Origin: Cryptomeria japonica
Lineage: Eukaryota > Streptophyta > Pinopsida > Cupressales > Cupressaceae
Assembly: GCF_030272615.1 (NCBI RefSeq)
Contig: NC_081408.1
Span: forward strand, 770,253,336 to 770,317,335
Length of the DNA stretch: 64,000 bases
Direction: 5' to 3'
Part shown: positions 1-9,467 of the stretch, one piece after another
How positions within the stretch are numbered: position 1 is the first letter of the stretch
Layout of the letters: every line of letters starts with the position of its first letter
Position numbers and translations under genes: made by a program
Notes under the pieces: model-generated
Told to the model about the DNA's origin: nothing
Database searches by the model: none
What the model saw: only the letters and a program-made list of their open reading frames with translations

Positions 1-252
1 GAAAATTGGTAGGGTGTTAGAAGAGAAGAAGTTAGCAATACTAGTGAAAAATAGAAGAAATTGGGGGGGAAATGGAGAAATGGGGGGCTCGGGAAGTGCA
101 CGGGGACCACGGCGGTGACCAGGGGAAAATTACGGTGATTGCGAAGGGTTTAAATGGGGAGAAAGGGGTGAAAACAAGATCATTTGTTACCGCGACTAGT
201 GTGAAACTATAGCTCTGACAGTGACTTTTGAGAGGAGTGAGCAGCAGTCAGG
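1..252 (+). other. Upstream flank of the PMD gene of element B
   Basis: This stretch is purine-rich and runs into the first ATG of the PMD gene at 253. I see no convincing TATA box, polypurine tract or LTR end, so B's 3' LTR is not yet reached here. Confidence 0.4.
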
Positions 253-327
253 ATGTCGGTACCAGTAGCAGAGCACCGTTTTGAGCAAGTTCGTCAGTTC
301 CAACGGCCAGACGACTACGGACCAGCG

Positions 328-969
328 GTACGCAAATGTGAATTTTTGATTTTTATGCATTTTTGTCATGTTTTTTGCTGAGTCAAAGTTGAGTCAGAAC
401 AATAGCGCTGAAACTACGTTTTGGCACTATTATCCAACTAACTAGCGCTATTGTGCCACAATGGCGCTATTGAGGTGCTGTTTGAGCGCTTTTGAAAATT
501 ATAGCGCTATTGTAGGCTAGTTTAGGCGTTGTTGATGGATGAGCGCTATTGAGTGCTTAATTGAGCGCTTTTGTCATGAATCAACGCTATTGTGATGTTG
601 TTCTAGCGCTTTTGTAGTTTGAGTGTTGTTGGATAGCTGATTGAGTGCTTGTGTTAGGAGTTCAGCGCTATTGTGGGTAAGTAGCGCTTTTGTTTGCAAG
701 ATAAGGGATGCCCTAGTTTGCGTGATAATCTCTTGATGCCAAAGATGGATGGATAGGGAGGCGAAGTGGGAGTTGTTTTGAACCATAGCAACTTAATGAG
801 ACTTAGGTCATTTTTAGGATAAATGCCTGTTGAAGTCTAGGTTGCCATGATTGCTTACCTGTTGAGACCCGGAGATACTTGATCAAAGTATCTATTGATA
901 GTCTAGGTTTAAACTTAAGAAAGTTTGAAACAAAACAACTGATGATGATTGATTGATGCCCATGTGCAG
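328..969 (+). other. Predicted intron 1 of the element B PMD gene, containing the AGCGCT array
   Basis: The donor is GTACGC after GCG and the acceptor is CATGTGCAG. Both flanking exons are in phase 0 and stay in the frame of the PMD domain. The same exon/intron arrangement is found in element A with a better donor. Bases 404-692 hold the decamer array; 700-969 has no other recognisable feature. Confidence 0.6.
404..692 (+). repeat. ~20-bp-period array of AGCGCT(A/T)TTG (element B, PMD intron copy)
   Basis: Nine copies match (A/G)GCGCT(A/T)TTG, starting at 444, 463, 485, 503, 542, 564, 605, 664 and 683. One inverted copy has its core at 404, and decayed copies lie between (for example 583 AACGCTATTG). 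Start-to-start spacing is 18-22 bp or about twice that. The sequence between cores is not conserved, so this is a periodic motif array and not a simple tandem duplication. Confidence 0.85.
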
Positions 970-2997
970 GAGGATCTACGCGTGTTGTAGTTACGCGAGA
1001 GACATCCGGCGACACAGGGGTTGCGAGATCGGCTGACAGAGGCGGAGATCGATTGTATTGCCGCGACAGGGTTATATGATGTGATGCACATGCCCGTGAT
1101 TCAGATGAATCACAGATTGATTACTATGTTAGTAGAGCATTGACACAACGAGACGTGCATCTTTCATCTAGCACAGGGGGAGATGACAGTGACCCTGGAG
1201 GATGTGTGGCGCATCTTGCGTATTCCGATTCGGGGGGAGCTGGTCACATATGACAGACCATGGGGGATTCTAGCGGTTCAGAGGTTCTTCGATGAGGATG
1301 TTTTCATTGATGATGGCTCCATTGCTTGGAAGGAGATAGCTGCTTTATATGAGCCTTTACCAGCAGTCGTGTCCGGCATTGTGGGAGGACTACTGTGTCT
1401 TGATAGGCGATCACATGGGATGGCCGTTGGTTGGGGGTAGGTGATCGAGATGATGATTACCGAGGGGACCCAATTTGCTTGGGGGTCGTGCATGCTGGCG
1501 CACCTTTATCAGGAGTTGCATGAGGTGGTATACCATGGGAGGGGTTCCTTAGCAGTGGGAGTGACGCTGCTACATATTTGGGCATGGGAGCACCTACCAG
1601 TGACTCGACCAGTGAGTCTTAGGTTCTGCGTAGTGGATCAGCCATATATGTTTATGTATAGCGGTATGATGAGTCAACCCCACCTGGGGAAGTTAGAGTG
1701 GTGGTGGCGGGCATTAGATAATTTGGATGCAGTTATATGGAGACCGTACCTGGAGTGTGAGCCCTGGGATGATGATGCGGAGGCACTGCCCTATGTGTTC
1801 ATGACTCGATTCCTCATTAGGAGGACTTCATACCATGTAGAGAGACAGGTGCTCGGGAGAGTCCTGAGACAATTTGGGTGGCAACAGGGGTTACCGAGTG
1901 GATCAGGGGAGTATGCTCGGGTGATACGGGAGAGATATGCATGGGGGCCAGTGTTGTCGTATGACCAGGCACTGGTGGAGTTTCAAACGCTGCAGGTGAG
2001 ACCTTGGGACATACGACCGAGGGTGGTGGATGCAGGGGTATCGGATGAGTATACGCAATACATGGCAGCTCATTCGATTCTTCGGATATCAGATCCGGTG
2101 GAGCCGATGCCCGATTTTGAGGATGATAGGGGGCGGAGACAGAGGAGGAGAGGAGAGAGAGGACCGATGGTAGCTAGACGAGATAGAGGAGAGGGTGGAG
2201 ATGGGGGAGGAGATGATGGAGGAGGTGGAGGAGGTGATGGAGGTGGTGGAGGTGGTGGAGGAGGTCATGGAGGAGGTGGAGGTGGTGGTGGTTTAGGCTT
2301 TCGAGGCCAGCGAAGAGGGAGAGGTGGACTGCCACTGCGGATATCATAGGGACCATTGATGCAGGGAAGAGTTAGATTGGGTGGTAGAGGTATGGAGAGG
2401 GAGATCCTGATGGATAGAGGGGAGAGAGCCACTGGAGAGGGTGATACAGGTGAGGCTGCTATGGATACAGGGGAGGGAGCCACTAGAGATCTTAGGGATC
2501 ATATGATAGTACATTTGCAGACCTGTGTAGAGGATTTGGAGGTGGAGGTGGTAGCTAGAGATGTGCAGCTATTTGCATGGGAGTCAGAGCTGACTGTAGT
2601 GCTACAGGAGAGGGATAGTGCAGTGGAGAGATTAGTAGAGCTACAGGAGAGAATCTGGGTTGGAGTAGGAGCACAGGGGCCTACGGGGGAGGTGATGAGG
2701 GAGGTCCGGTGAGCACAAGCTGAGATAGATTACTGGTGGGGGTTATATGAGCAGGTAGTGCCAGCTAGTCAGCGAGCACTGAGCTATTCACAGATGGGGC
2801 AGGCCAGATCAGAGCGATCACAGAGGATGCAGAGCAGTGGGGGTGTGATGGGTCCTCTACGGAGGGATAGATCAAGGGATGCAGGAGTGAGTGGGGGCTT
2901 GATGGGGCCTCCATAGAGAGATAGATCAGATGGTGCGGGGACCAATGGGGGAGCAGGTGGCGATGGTGGTATAGCATCTGGTCAAAGTGGCATCTGA

Positions 2998-4554
2998 GAG
3001 AGCATTTTTGCATATATGTATTTTATTTTTGTTTATTTTTTGGACTGTATCTTGGATGGCTCTTGGTAACCGATTTTGTAGACTTCATTAGACTCTGAGA
3101 CATGAGATGATATATATGAGGAGATCCCATATTTTGATGATATGCATTTGATATGTATGGATGTTATGTAGGATGGTGATTGTATGTTTTTATTTCTTAG
3201 ATGGATACGTGTATATGTATGCATTTATGAGATGATTCCTATGTGTATGTTTTTATGATGATTTTATGATGTTTGATATTGATATATGAATGCAGGTTGA
3301 TACATGTGTGTCTGTGTGATTTGATGTGATGCATTGTTTGTATGTATGTAATGTCATGATGAGGATGTATGCATAATGATGATTTGATGAATAGGATTTT
3401 GGTGTTTCCTATTTTGATATAATGATGAGATAATGATATGCAATGATGTTAATGCAATGTTTGAATAAATGATGTTTATGTATGGTTATGCATCTAGATG
3501 TTTGTAAATGAATGTAAAGTTCAAATGTTTATATGATAATGTCTAGGTGAATGCATATGTATAATGGACATATAAAATGATATGAACCAATGTTTTTTGG
3601 AAACAAATGGTTTTATGATTTTAAATGCTTAAATATGATGAAGTAAAAATGATAATGTGATGGTACTACAACTTATGGTTTAATAACTGCACCTTAATGC
3701 AATTAAAAAAGGATAATGAATGCAATGTAAATGAATCCTAACATGAGCATAATAAGATACTTAATAATGGATGAATGAATGCATCTTTCAATTAATGAAT
3801 AGATAAGTGAATGTATGCAATGATAAAGGATAAAGGATGATAAAGAATGATAAAATGATAATTGACACCAGACACTAAATGAATGCATAGTAAATGGTTA
3901 ATACAATCAAGGACAATTTGATCATATGAATGAATCTAATCATCATGATTTATGCAATGATGCAAATGATTAATGAAGACTAATGCCAAGAAACTAAATG
4001 AACTATATGCAATTTTAATTAAAAATGACATGAATGTACTTAATGTAAAATACAACTAAATGTAATGATGATATGACCATGAGGAATGCAAGGTTTTTGA
4101 GACTTTGCATGATGCATGGATGATGTATTAGAGTACTCAGTCATGATTGTATCCAAGACCAGCTTAATTTTCACATAACTGTTCATATTAACCTTGTTCA
4201 TATTTGCATACAAATTATATATATGAATGAGTGAATGGATGGGTGATATGCAACGGAATGCAATATATATAAATGAGATGAAATGATGATCCATAGTGCT
4301 CTATTTTCATCATTGAGATTTAAAATGTTGGAAGAGAATACAAGCATCTTGACATAATGATTCAAGATGACCTGAGTATTCCTTACATGGATTTTGATAT
4401 AGCAAGTGAATACAAGTAACTTGATATAATGGGTCAAGTTAACCAGAGTATTGCTTGCGGAACAGACAAGGATCATCTCCGTTTAGGCATGACTTGGATC
4501 GTCATCCTTGATCTTAGGCTGATCATATCCTGAGACAAGTTCATACCGTAATAA
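2998..4554. other. AT-rich low-complexity stretch between the PMD and pol parts of element B
   Basis: No coding segment is recognisable. The sequence is dominated by degenerate ATGA/GATG/AATG words, so short chance reading frames are common. Its position between the 3' ends of two convergent genes suggests an untranslated spacer. Confidence 0.5.
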
Positions 4555-4559
4555 GAAAC

Positions 4560-6216
4560 TGTGTAGGGGAAAAAGCGAGACTAGGTTAATCATGCCCTAA
4601 TCCTACCTTTTGACACACATTGTGGAATACGAAAGAGCCTAGAGATATCGCACAGTTGGCTACTTCTTTTGGGTGAAAGAGAGAGCCACGGGATATCTAT
4701 TAGGATTCCTATTCCCTTGTTGAAATTGTAAGATCAAGGAATGCAAGTTCAAACCCTAATCCCAAAATACAAGTATGAACTAATAACAAGATTGCAGAAA
4801 TGAGATTAAACAATGAATAGCTGTAAGTACAAGGATGAAATGAGAAGGCAGATATGTACCCGGAGTCAAAATCGGACTGAAAATGTTCGGGACGGGGGCG
4901 CGGGCGCCACTGTCCTGAAAACTGCACCGGAAACCACTGTTCTGCACTCTGAAACACTGTCGGGAAACTGTCCGCAAGCTGTCTGTCTGGAGGACCAGGG
5001 CGCCCAGCGCCTCTGTCCCAGGGACCAAGGCGCCCAGCATCCCTGTCCTGGTAGGACCAGGGCGCCCAGCGCCCCTGTCCCAGTCTTCTGCTCTGCAATT
5101 TCACACAGAGTGCTGTCTCGACCTTCTCTCTCCGGATCTGTATCCCGCGGCGTCGTCCGAATCCCGAAACCTGCAATAATATCTGAAAAGGGGGAGGGGC
5201 GGCTATATAGGGTTTTGCCTTAGTCAAACCCCCGCTTCGGTGATTTCCACCTCCACGAATAGCCAAGTTGTTTTGTAAAATGTATTGTGTGTGCAGACCT
5301 AGTGTGTGTGCAAGGTCCAAAATGCAAGAAAGAAAACTAGAGCAACCTAGAAAGTAAACCCTAATTGCTTGTAAATGATAACGTAAATGCTCTAAATCAA
5401 GATGCAATGTGATCTAAAGCATGAATGAATGATGTATCAAAGCTTATGCAAAGACATGAAAACAATACGAAATCATACCCAACCCTCAAGGGAGGAGTAC
5501 AAGCCAATCTTCAGTCGGTAATCTCCTATTGTTCTTCAATGTCTTCCAAGCCCTAAGTGGATGAATGAATTTGATTGATGCTTGATAGAATGATGTTGAA
5601 TGTTGTTGAAGTCCTCAAAGATCTGCTCTTTTCTGCATATGAAGTTCCTGAAAACCAAAAATCCGATCCCTTCAAATGAAGAAAGAGAGCTCTTATGTAA
5701 GAAACCCTAGATCGCAAATTCGTATTTTGGCCGACCTAGAGATTGAATATCCCGCCAATTTCTTGGGGTTAAGATTTATTTTATGATTGGATCGTGCTCC
5801 CAAAATTTTGGGAAAAATGTCCGAGACCATGTGCACCGGGCGCCACGGTCCTGACAACTTTTCACCAAATTTTCAGGGCAGTCAAATATGATGATTTTAG
5901 AGAGAATCCTGAAGTTATAGGTGATTTTGAGATGTTTAGACCCCGAAGCCAAGCCCCCAAGTTCGAAATAGGACTTAATTAGGGTTTTTGATTAAGTGGT
6001 GTATTGAAAGAATAAAATGCGAAGGGCACGCTTTAGTGAAAGGGCCCAACTTTATGATGTAGAGAATGATGAAATAGGGCCTTAGACCTAATTAATTTGA
6101 TTAATTAAGTGCTTAAGGAGAAATGCAATGCAGAATGCAAAATGCACTAAGGCGGGTGCTAAACTAGGTGTGAAATTGTACCACCCTAGTGAGTGCATAC
6201 AATTTGCGACGCTACA
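4560..6216 (-). repeat. 3' LTR of element A
   Basis: Starts TGTGTAGGGG and ends CGACGCTACA on the plus strand. It is collinear with 17485-19141 over the same 1657 bp. It contains the TATA-like CTATATAG at 5203-5210, the GC-rich motif array at about 4897-5073, and a GGGCGCCACGGTCC copy near 5839. Reading frames seen inside it are chance frames. Confidence 0.93.
4897..5073 (-). repeat. GGCGCC-core repeat array in the LTR of element A
   Basis: GGCGCC cores start at 4999, 5029 and 5061 in units of about 31 bp, each followed by a second core (AGCGCC at 5006 and 5068, decayed at 5036). A related GGGCGCC lies near 4900. All lie downstream of the LTR TATA box on the minus strand, so they would be in the transcribed R/U5 leader. 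The same array is present in the other two LTRs (about 17820-18000, and 10630-10720 inverted). Confidence 0.8.
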
Positions 6217-6231
6217 TTTTGTCCCCACTTT
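6217..6231 (-). other. Polypurine tract of element A
   Basis: On the minus strand the 3' LTR is immediately preceded by AAAGTGGGGACAAAA, a typical polypurine primer for plus-strand DNA synthesis. It fixes this LTR as the 3' LTR and the element as minus-strand. Confidence 0.8.
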
Positions 6232-6826
6232 AGCGGTCATATGAGTACTACGTGCATATGCAAGCTAAAGTACAGAAAAGTAAACATCATTTGAAAAAGG
6301 ATATATCCATAAGTTGTCGGACGAAGCCCCCAGCGGTATCTGCAGTACACAGTTAGGAATCGCACCCTACAAAACACACGTTAGATCACAAAATCACCTA
6401 ATGCTTACTAGGGAAAGTGATGAAATCTGTGAGTAGCTATATGCCCCCCCTGTTTCGACTTGCTTATTAGGGAGGTGAAACAGGGTAGCATGTTTACTTG
6501 CGACAAATTGTGTAAGAGAGCATTGATGAGGGGTGTTCACTAAATAGGCTTCATCAGAGCACTTTTTGGAACATCTCGAAAGTAGGAGAAGGAAAATACG
6601 ATTCCAACGCAACAAACGGCTCGAAAATCGCATCTCCCAAACTCAAGTTATGATAAAATGAATGATAGAGGAAAAATTAGGGTTTCGAAAAATAAGAATA
6701 AACAAACGAGAGTATATACTTCGAAAGTGACACTTGTATTCGTCACTTTGTCAATTTCAGGATACTATTCAGTGCAGCGGAGCCCACCTAGCCATCATCA
6801 TGCCTTCACGATGACCGGAGCGTCCC
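6232..6826 (+). promoter_or_regulatory. Upstream region of the element A PMD gene
   Basis: This spacer between the PPT and the PMD start codon has no coding signal. A TATATA at about 6713-6718 lies about 110 bp before the ATG at 6827 and could be a TATA box for the antisense transcript. That role is inferred from position only. Confidence 0.35.
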
Positions 6827-6971
6827 ATGAGGATCAAGATCCTACGCCAGGCCGTGATCGATGATGAGCCATTGGACGAGGTGAGTTGACTGAACGTTTG
6901 ACTTTTGATTTTTCGCATGTTTGACTTTTTCGTGATCGTATGCAGACCTTGAATGCCGACCGGGGCCCACC

Positions 6972-7117
6972 TAGGGTGCCATGGTCCCTGAGGGGCGCCC
7001 TGGTCCCCCCAGGGCGCCATGGTCCCTGACAGGGGCGCCATGGTCCCCTCAGGGCGCCATGGTCCCTGACAGGGCGCCATGGTCCCCATCAGGGCACCAT
7101 GGTCCCCAATCAGGGCC
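6972..7117 (+). repeat. ~20-bp-period array of GGGCGCCATGGTCC in intron 1 of the element A PMD gene
   Basis: GGCGCC cores start at 6994, 7013, 7034, 7053 and 7073, with decayed cores at 6975 (GGTGCC), 7093 (GGCACC) and about 7112. Spacing is 19-21 bp throughout. Most copies extend to GGCGCCATGGTCC with a variable CCTGACA/CCCATCA linker. The array lies inside intron 6881-7214. The same 14-mer occurs in the LTR U3, for example inverted at 9834-9847 and 9853-9866 in the solo LTR. Confidence 0.88.
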
Positions 7118-8868
7118 TGGCGAGGGGTTACAAGGCTAGCATACAGTGTACAACAATTTGCATTTGCGATTTCGTTGATTGAGTACTGATTATGGTCATG
7201 TTTTTGTGTTGCAGGGTCTCCCGTACATGAGAGAGCATACAACGGGACATATTCTTCGCACTTTGCGAGATCAGATTCCACGACTGACTCCGTCAGAGAG
7301 AGACACACTGTCGATTGTGGGATTGTGGTATATGATTCTCATGCCGGCCATTCGATTTCATCCTGCGATGCTGATGGCACTGATGGAGCGATGGGATCCT
7401 GACACATGTACCTTTCACCTTCCGGTAGGAGAGCTGACGGTCACACTTGAGGATGTGTACCATATACTTCGTCTTCCTATCAGAGGAGCGATAGTTACAT
7501 ACGCGACCGATCAGTCAGCGGAGGATCATCAGAGAGAGCAGATGTATTGCATAGGGAGAGTCATGCCGAGCGAGACGAGAGGTCGCATCATGGTCAACTG
7601 GCTCTTACATCCTACAGGGGAGGTACCACTTCTGAGACGCCTTATGATAGCCATCATAGCACTAGCCGTCTGCCCTAATGGGCGAGGGACACACATGCAT
7701 GGGGGCCTCACATGGTGTATCAGAGCGATGGAGAGACACAGGAGAGTGTATGCGTGGGGTCAGAGTATGCTTGCACATCTCTATCACGACCTTGAGGAGT
7801 ATGTATTCGGACAGGGTTGCAGTTTGATGACATGCACACTTCTGCAGGTGTGGATCTTAGAGCATTTCACATGCACCAGGCCCGTCAGCTTTCCACTGAG
7901 TACAACGAGTGAGCGACCTAGGGTGTTTGCTTATCCACTTACCAGCGAGTGGAGATTTGGAGATTTGTTGTATTGGAGAGTGATTTTTGACAGGCTGACA
8001 GCCGAGATGATAGTGTGGAGACCTTACCTACTGATGCACAGATGGGATGGTATGGAGAGACAGTTAGCATGCCTACAGAGGAACCGCCTACTGCGAGGAC
8101 GATATGCACATATCATAGTCCCTTTCTACTTTGACCGAGTACGGAGACAGTTCGGACTAGAGCAGTGTGTTCCAGCCGACGTGCCCATCTACACTCGACA
8201 CTCATGGGTCCTTCCCAAACCTGGAGCAGTAGTGAGACCGACGGTAGATGACATTGAGATGACAGACTTAGAGGGATCTGATCAGGATGTAGTCACTAAC
8301 TATTCTGCAGAGCCTGGAGCACAGCGTAGATATGTTTCATGGTTCATGAGAGCATATCCAGGTCCTATCTTTCCACCAGATCATCCGATAGGCTATCCAG
8401 GCCCATGGAGACATGGAGATCGAGACGAGGACGAGGGATCCAAGTCAGAGGAGCCAGAGGAGGGAGAGGGTCATGAGGAGGAGGGAGATCCTGATCCACT
8501 CACAGGCGATCAGCCCAGTGACGAGGGGGAGGAAGATGAGGATGCAGATAGAGAGGAGGACGAGGAGGATGCAGGTGATGATGCGGATGAGGATGAGGAT
8601 GAGGATGACGAGGAGGAGGAGGAGGAGGAGGATAGAGATGATGAGGAGGAGTCGGATGCAGCTCCCCTCCATTCAGGAGATGATACCATAGCTCTGGATC
8701 CACCTCTTCTTCCCCAACAGGGGGAACATGAGGTGATACGGAGACCTGTCACTAGTACCATCCAGCCTACACCCATCATGGATAGAGTATGCGAGCGAGG
8801 GGAGCCTAGCAGTTCCCAGTCATAGATGCTACCATATCATGATCCCTATTGGCACGAGGGAGATCCAG

Positions 8869-8947
8869 GTATAGTAGGTTTATATTGATTAATTAATGTT
8901 TTGATGATATAGAATGGTACTAACAAAAATCTGTTCTACTGCCACAG
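8869..8947 (+). other. Predicted intron 2 of the element A PMD gene
   Basis: This 79-bp AT-rich segment begins GTATAG and ends CTGCCACAG. Removing it joins codon phase 1 to phase 1 and places the downstream coiled-coil frame in register with the PMD frame. The element B copy appears to lack this intron. Confidence 0.6.
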
Positions 8948-9111
8948 CTAATGTGCAGGAATGGCGTTCCTTGATTTAGCAGGTAATGACAGAGATTTCC
9001 ATGATAGCACAGATCCCCAGTTCCTCACAGATTGCCTATAGGCCTCAGGGGAATGCGGGTCGGCATGAGGATTTATTTTTCCCATTCTGAGTACAGGTAG
9101 ATATATGGAGG

Positions 9112-9237
9112 GAGAGAGAGAGAGTCCTATCAGAGGACCTTCAGCAGGCGCGACAGAGAGAGAGAGTCCTATCGGAGGACCTCCAGCAGGCGCGACAGAG
9201 AGAGAGAGTCCTATCGGAGGACCTCCAACAGGCGCGG
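9112..9237 (+). repeat. 42-bp in-frame minisatellite encoding a coiled coil
   Basis: Three consecutive 42-bp units (14 codons) repeat RERVLSEDLQQARQ-like sequence, with the GTC of each unit at 9124, 9166 and 9208. Fourteen residues equal two heptads, so unit gain or loss keeps both the reading frame and the coiled-coil register. Confidence 0.85.
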
Positions 9238-9467
9238 CGAGATCTAGCAGCGGCTCAGACCGAGGCTACCACCTATCGTGCGATCCTTATGGATAGGGAT
9301 CATAGGAGTTCCTCTCAGAGTCATTCACGATCTGTATCACGCTACACACCCATGGGTCCACCCTCACGACCAGATCAGGAGGGAGCTTCTAGTCGACACC
9401 CTCCAGCCACTAGCCCTAGGGATAGGAGATGATTGTATGATTTGGGAGAGAGGTCACTTTTTGGATA

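Larger units (their letters stand above)
253..2997 (+). pseudogene. Plant mobile domain (PMD) protein gene carried antisense by element B, decayed
   Basis: PMD proteins (MAIN/MAIL type in Arabidopsis) are plant nuclear proteins linked to silencing, and the domain is also known from transposable elements. Exon 1 is 253-327, starting MSVPVAEHRF. A GT donor lies at 328 and an AG acceptor ends at 969. Exon 2 runs from 970 in one frame to TGA 2995-2997. The conserved block MTVTLEDVWRILRIPIRGEL lies near 1183 and matches the element A copy. The domain is followed by a glycine-rich run (about 2185-2290), a coiled-coil-like stretch (about 2510-2700) and an Arg/Ser/Gly tail. Six in-frame stops (988 TAG, 1141 TGA, 1438 TAG, 2347 TAG, 2710 TGA, 2914 TAG) with no frameshift show a single original frame. 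Several stops fit CAG, CGA or TGG decay when compared with the A copy. It is not functional as it stands. Confidence 0.75.
6827..9432 (+). pseudogene. Plant mobile domain (PMD) gene carried antisense by element A; three exons, lightly damaged
   Basis: Exon 1 is 6827-6880 (18 codons, starts MRIKIL), followed by a consensus donor GTGAGT. The acceptor TTGCAG ends at 7214. Exon 2 (7215-8868) carries the PMD domain, including LTVTLEDVYHILRLPIRGAI near 7435, and then a very acidic Glu/Asp run (about 8420-8660). Intron 2 (8869-8947, GTATAG...CCACAG) joins phase 1 to phase 1. Exon 3 (8948-9432) encodes a 14-residue coiled-coil repeat and an Arg/Ser/Pro tail. In-frame stops at 8823 (TAG), 8977 (TAG) and 9088 (TGA) are the only damage seen, all compatible with C-to-T change. 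The uninterrupted exon 2 frame spans over 530 codons. Opposite-strand extra genes are known from other Tat elements. The PMD protein's role for the element is unknown. Confidence 0.8.

Noticed and set aside
404-692. CRISPR-like regular spacing of short repeats
   Set aside because: Repeats are 10 bp with variable 8-12 bp linkers in a plant element intron. There is no 24-40 bp repeat, no spacers and no cas genes.
4709-5407. 232-residue minus-strand frame, repeated at 17634-18332
   Set aside because: Both copies are wholly inside element A's LTRs and cross the promoter; no domain is present.
8445-8779. Open frames on both strands in the acidic region, including a poly-Ser frame on the minus strand
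   Set aside because: They are shadows of the GAG/GAT-rich Glu/Asp run of the PMD gene.
6827-9432. PMD gene as an independent host gene trapped between elements
   Set aside because: It lies between the PPT and pol of an element with a perfect TSD, and a related copy occupies the same antisense place in element B.
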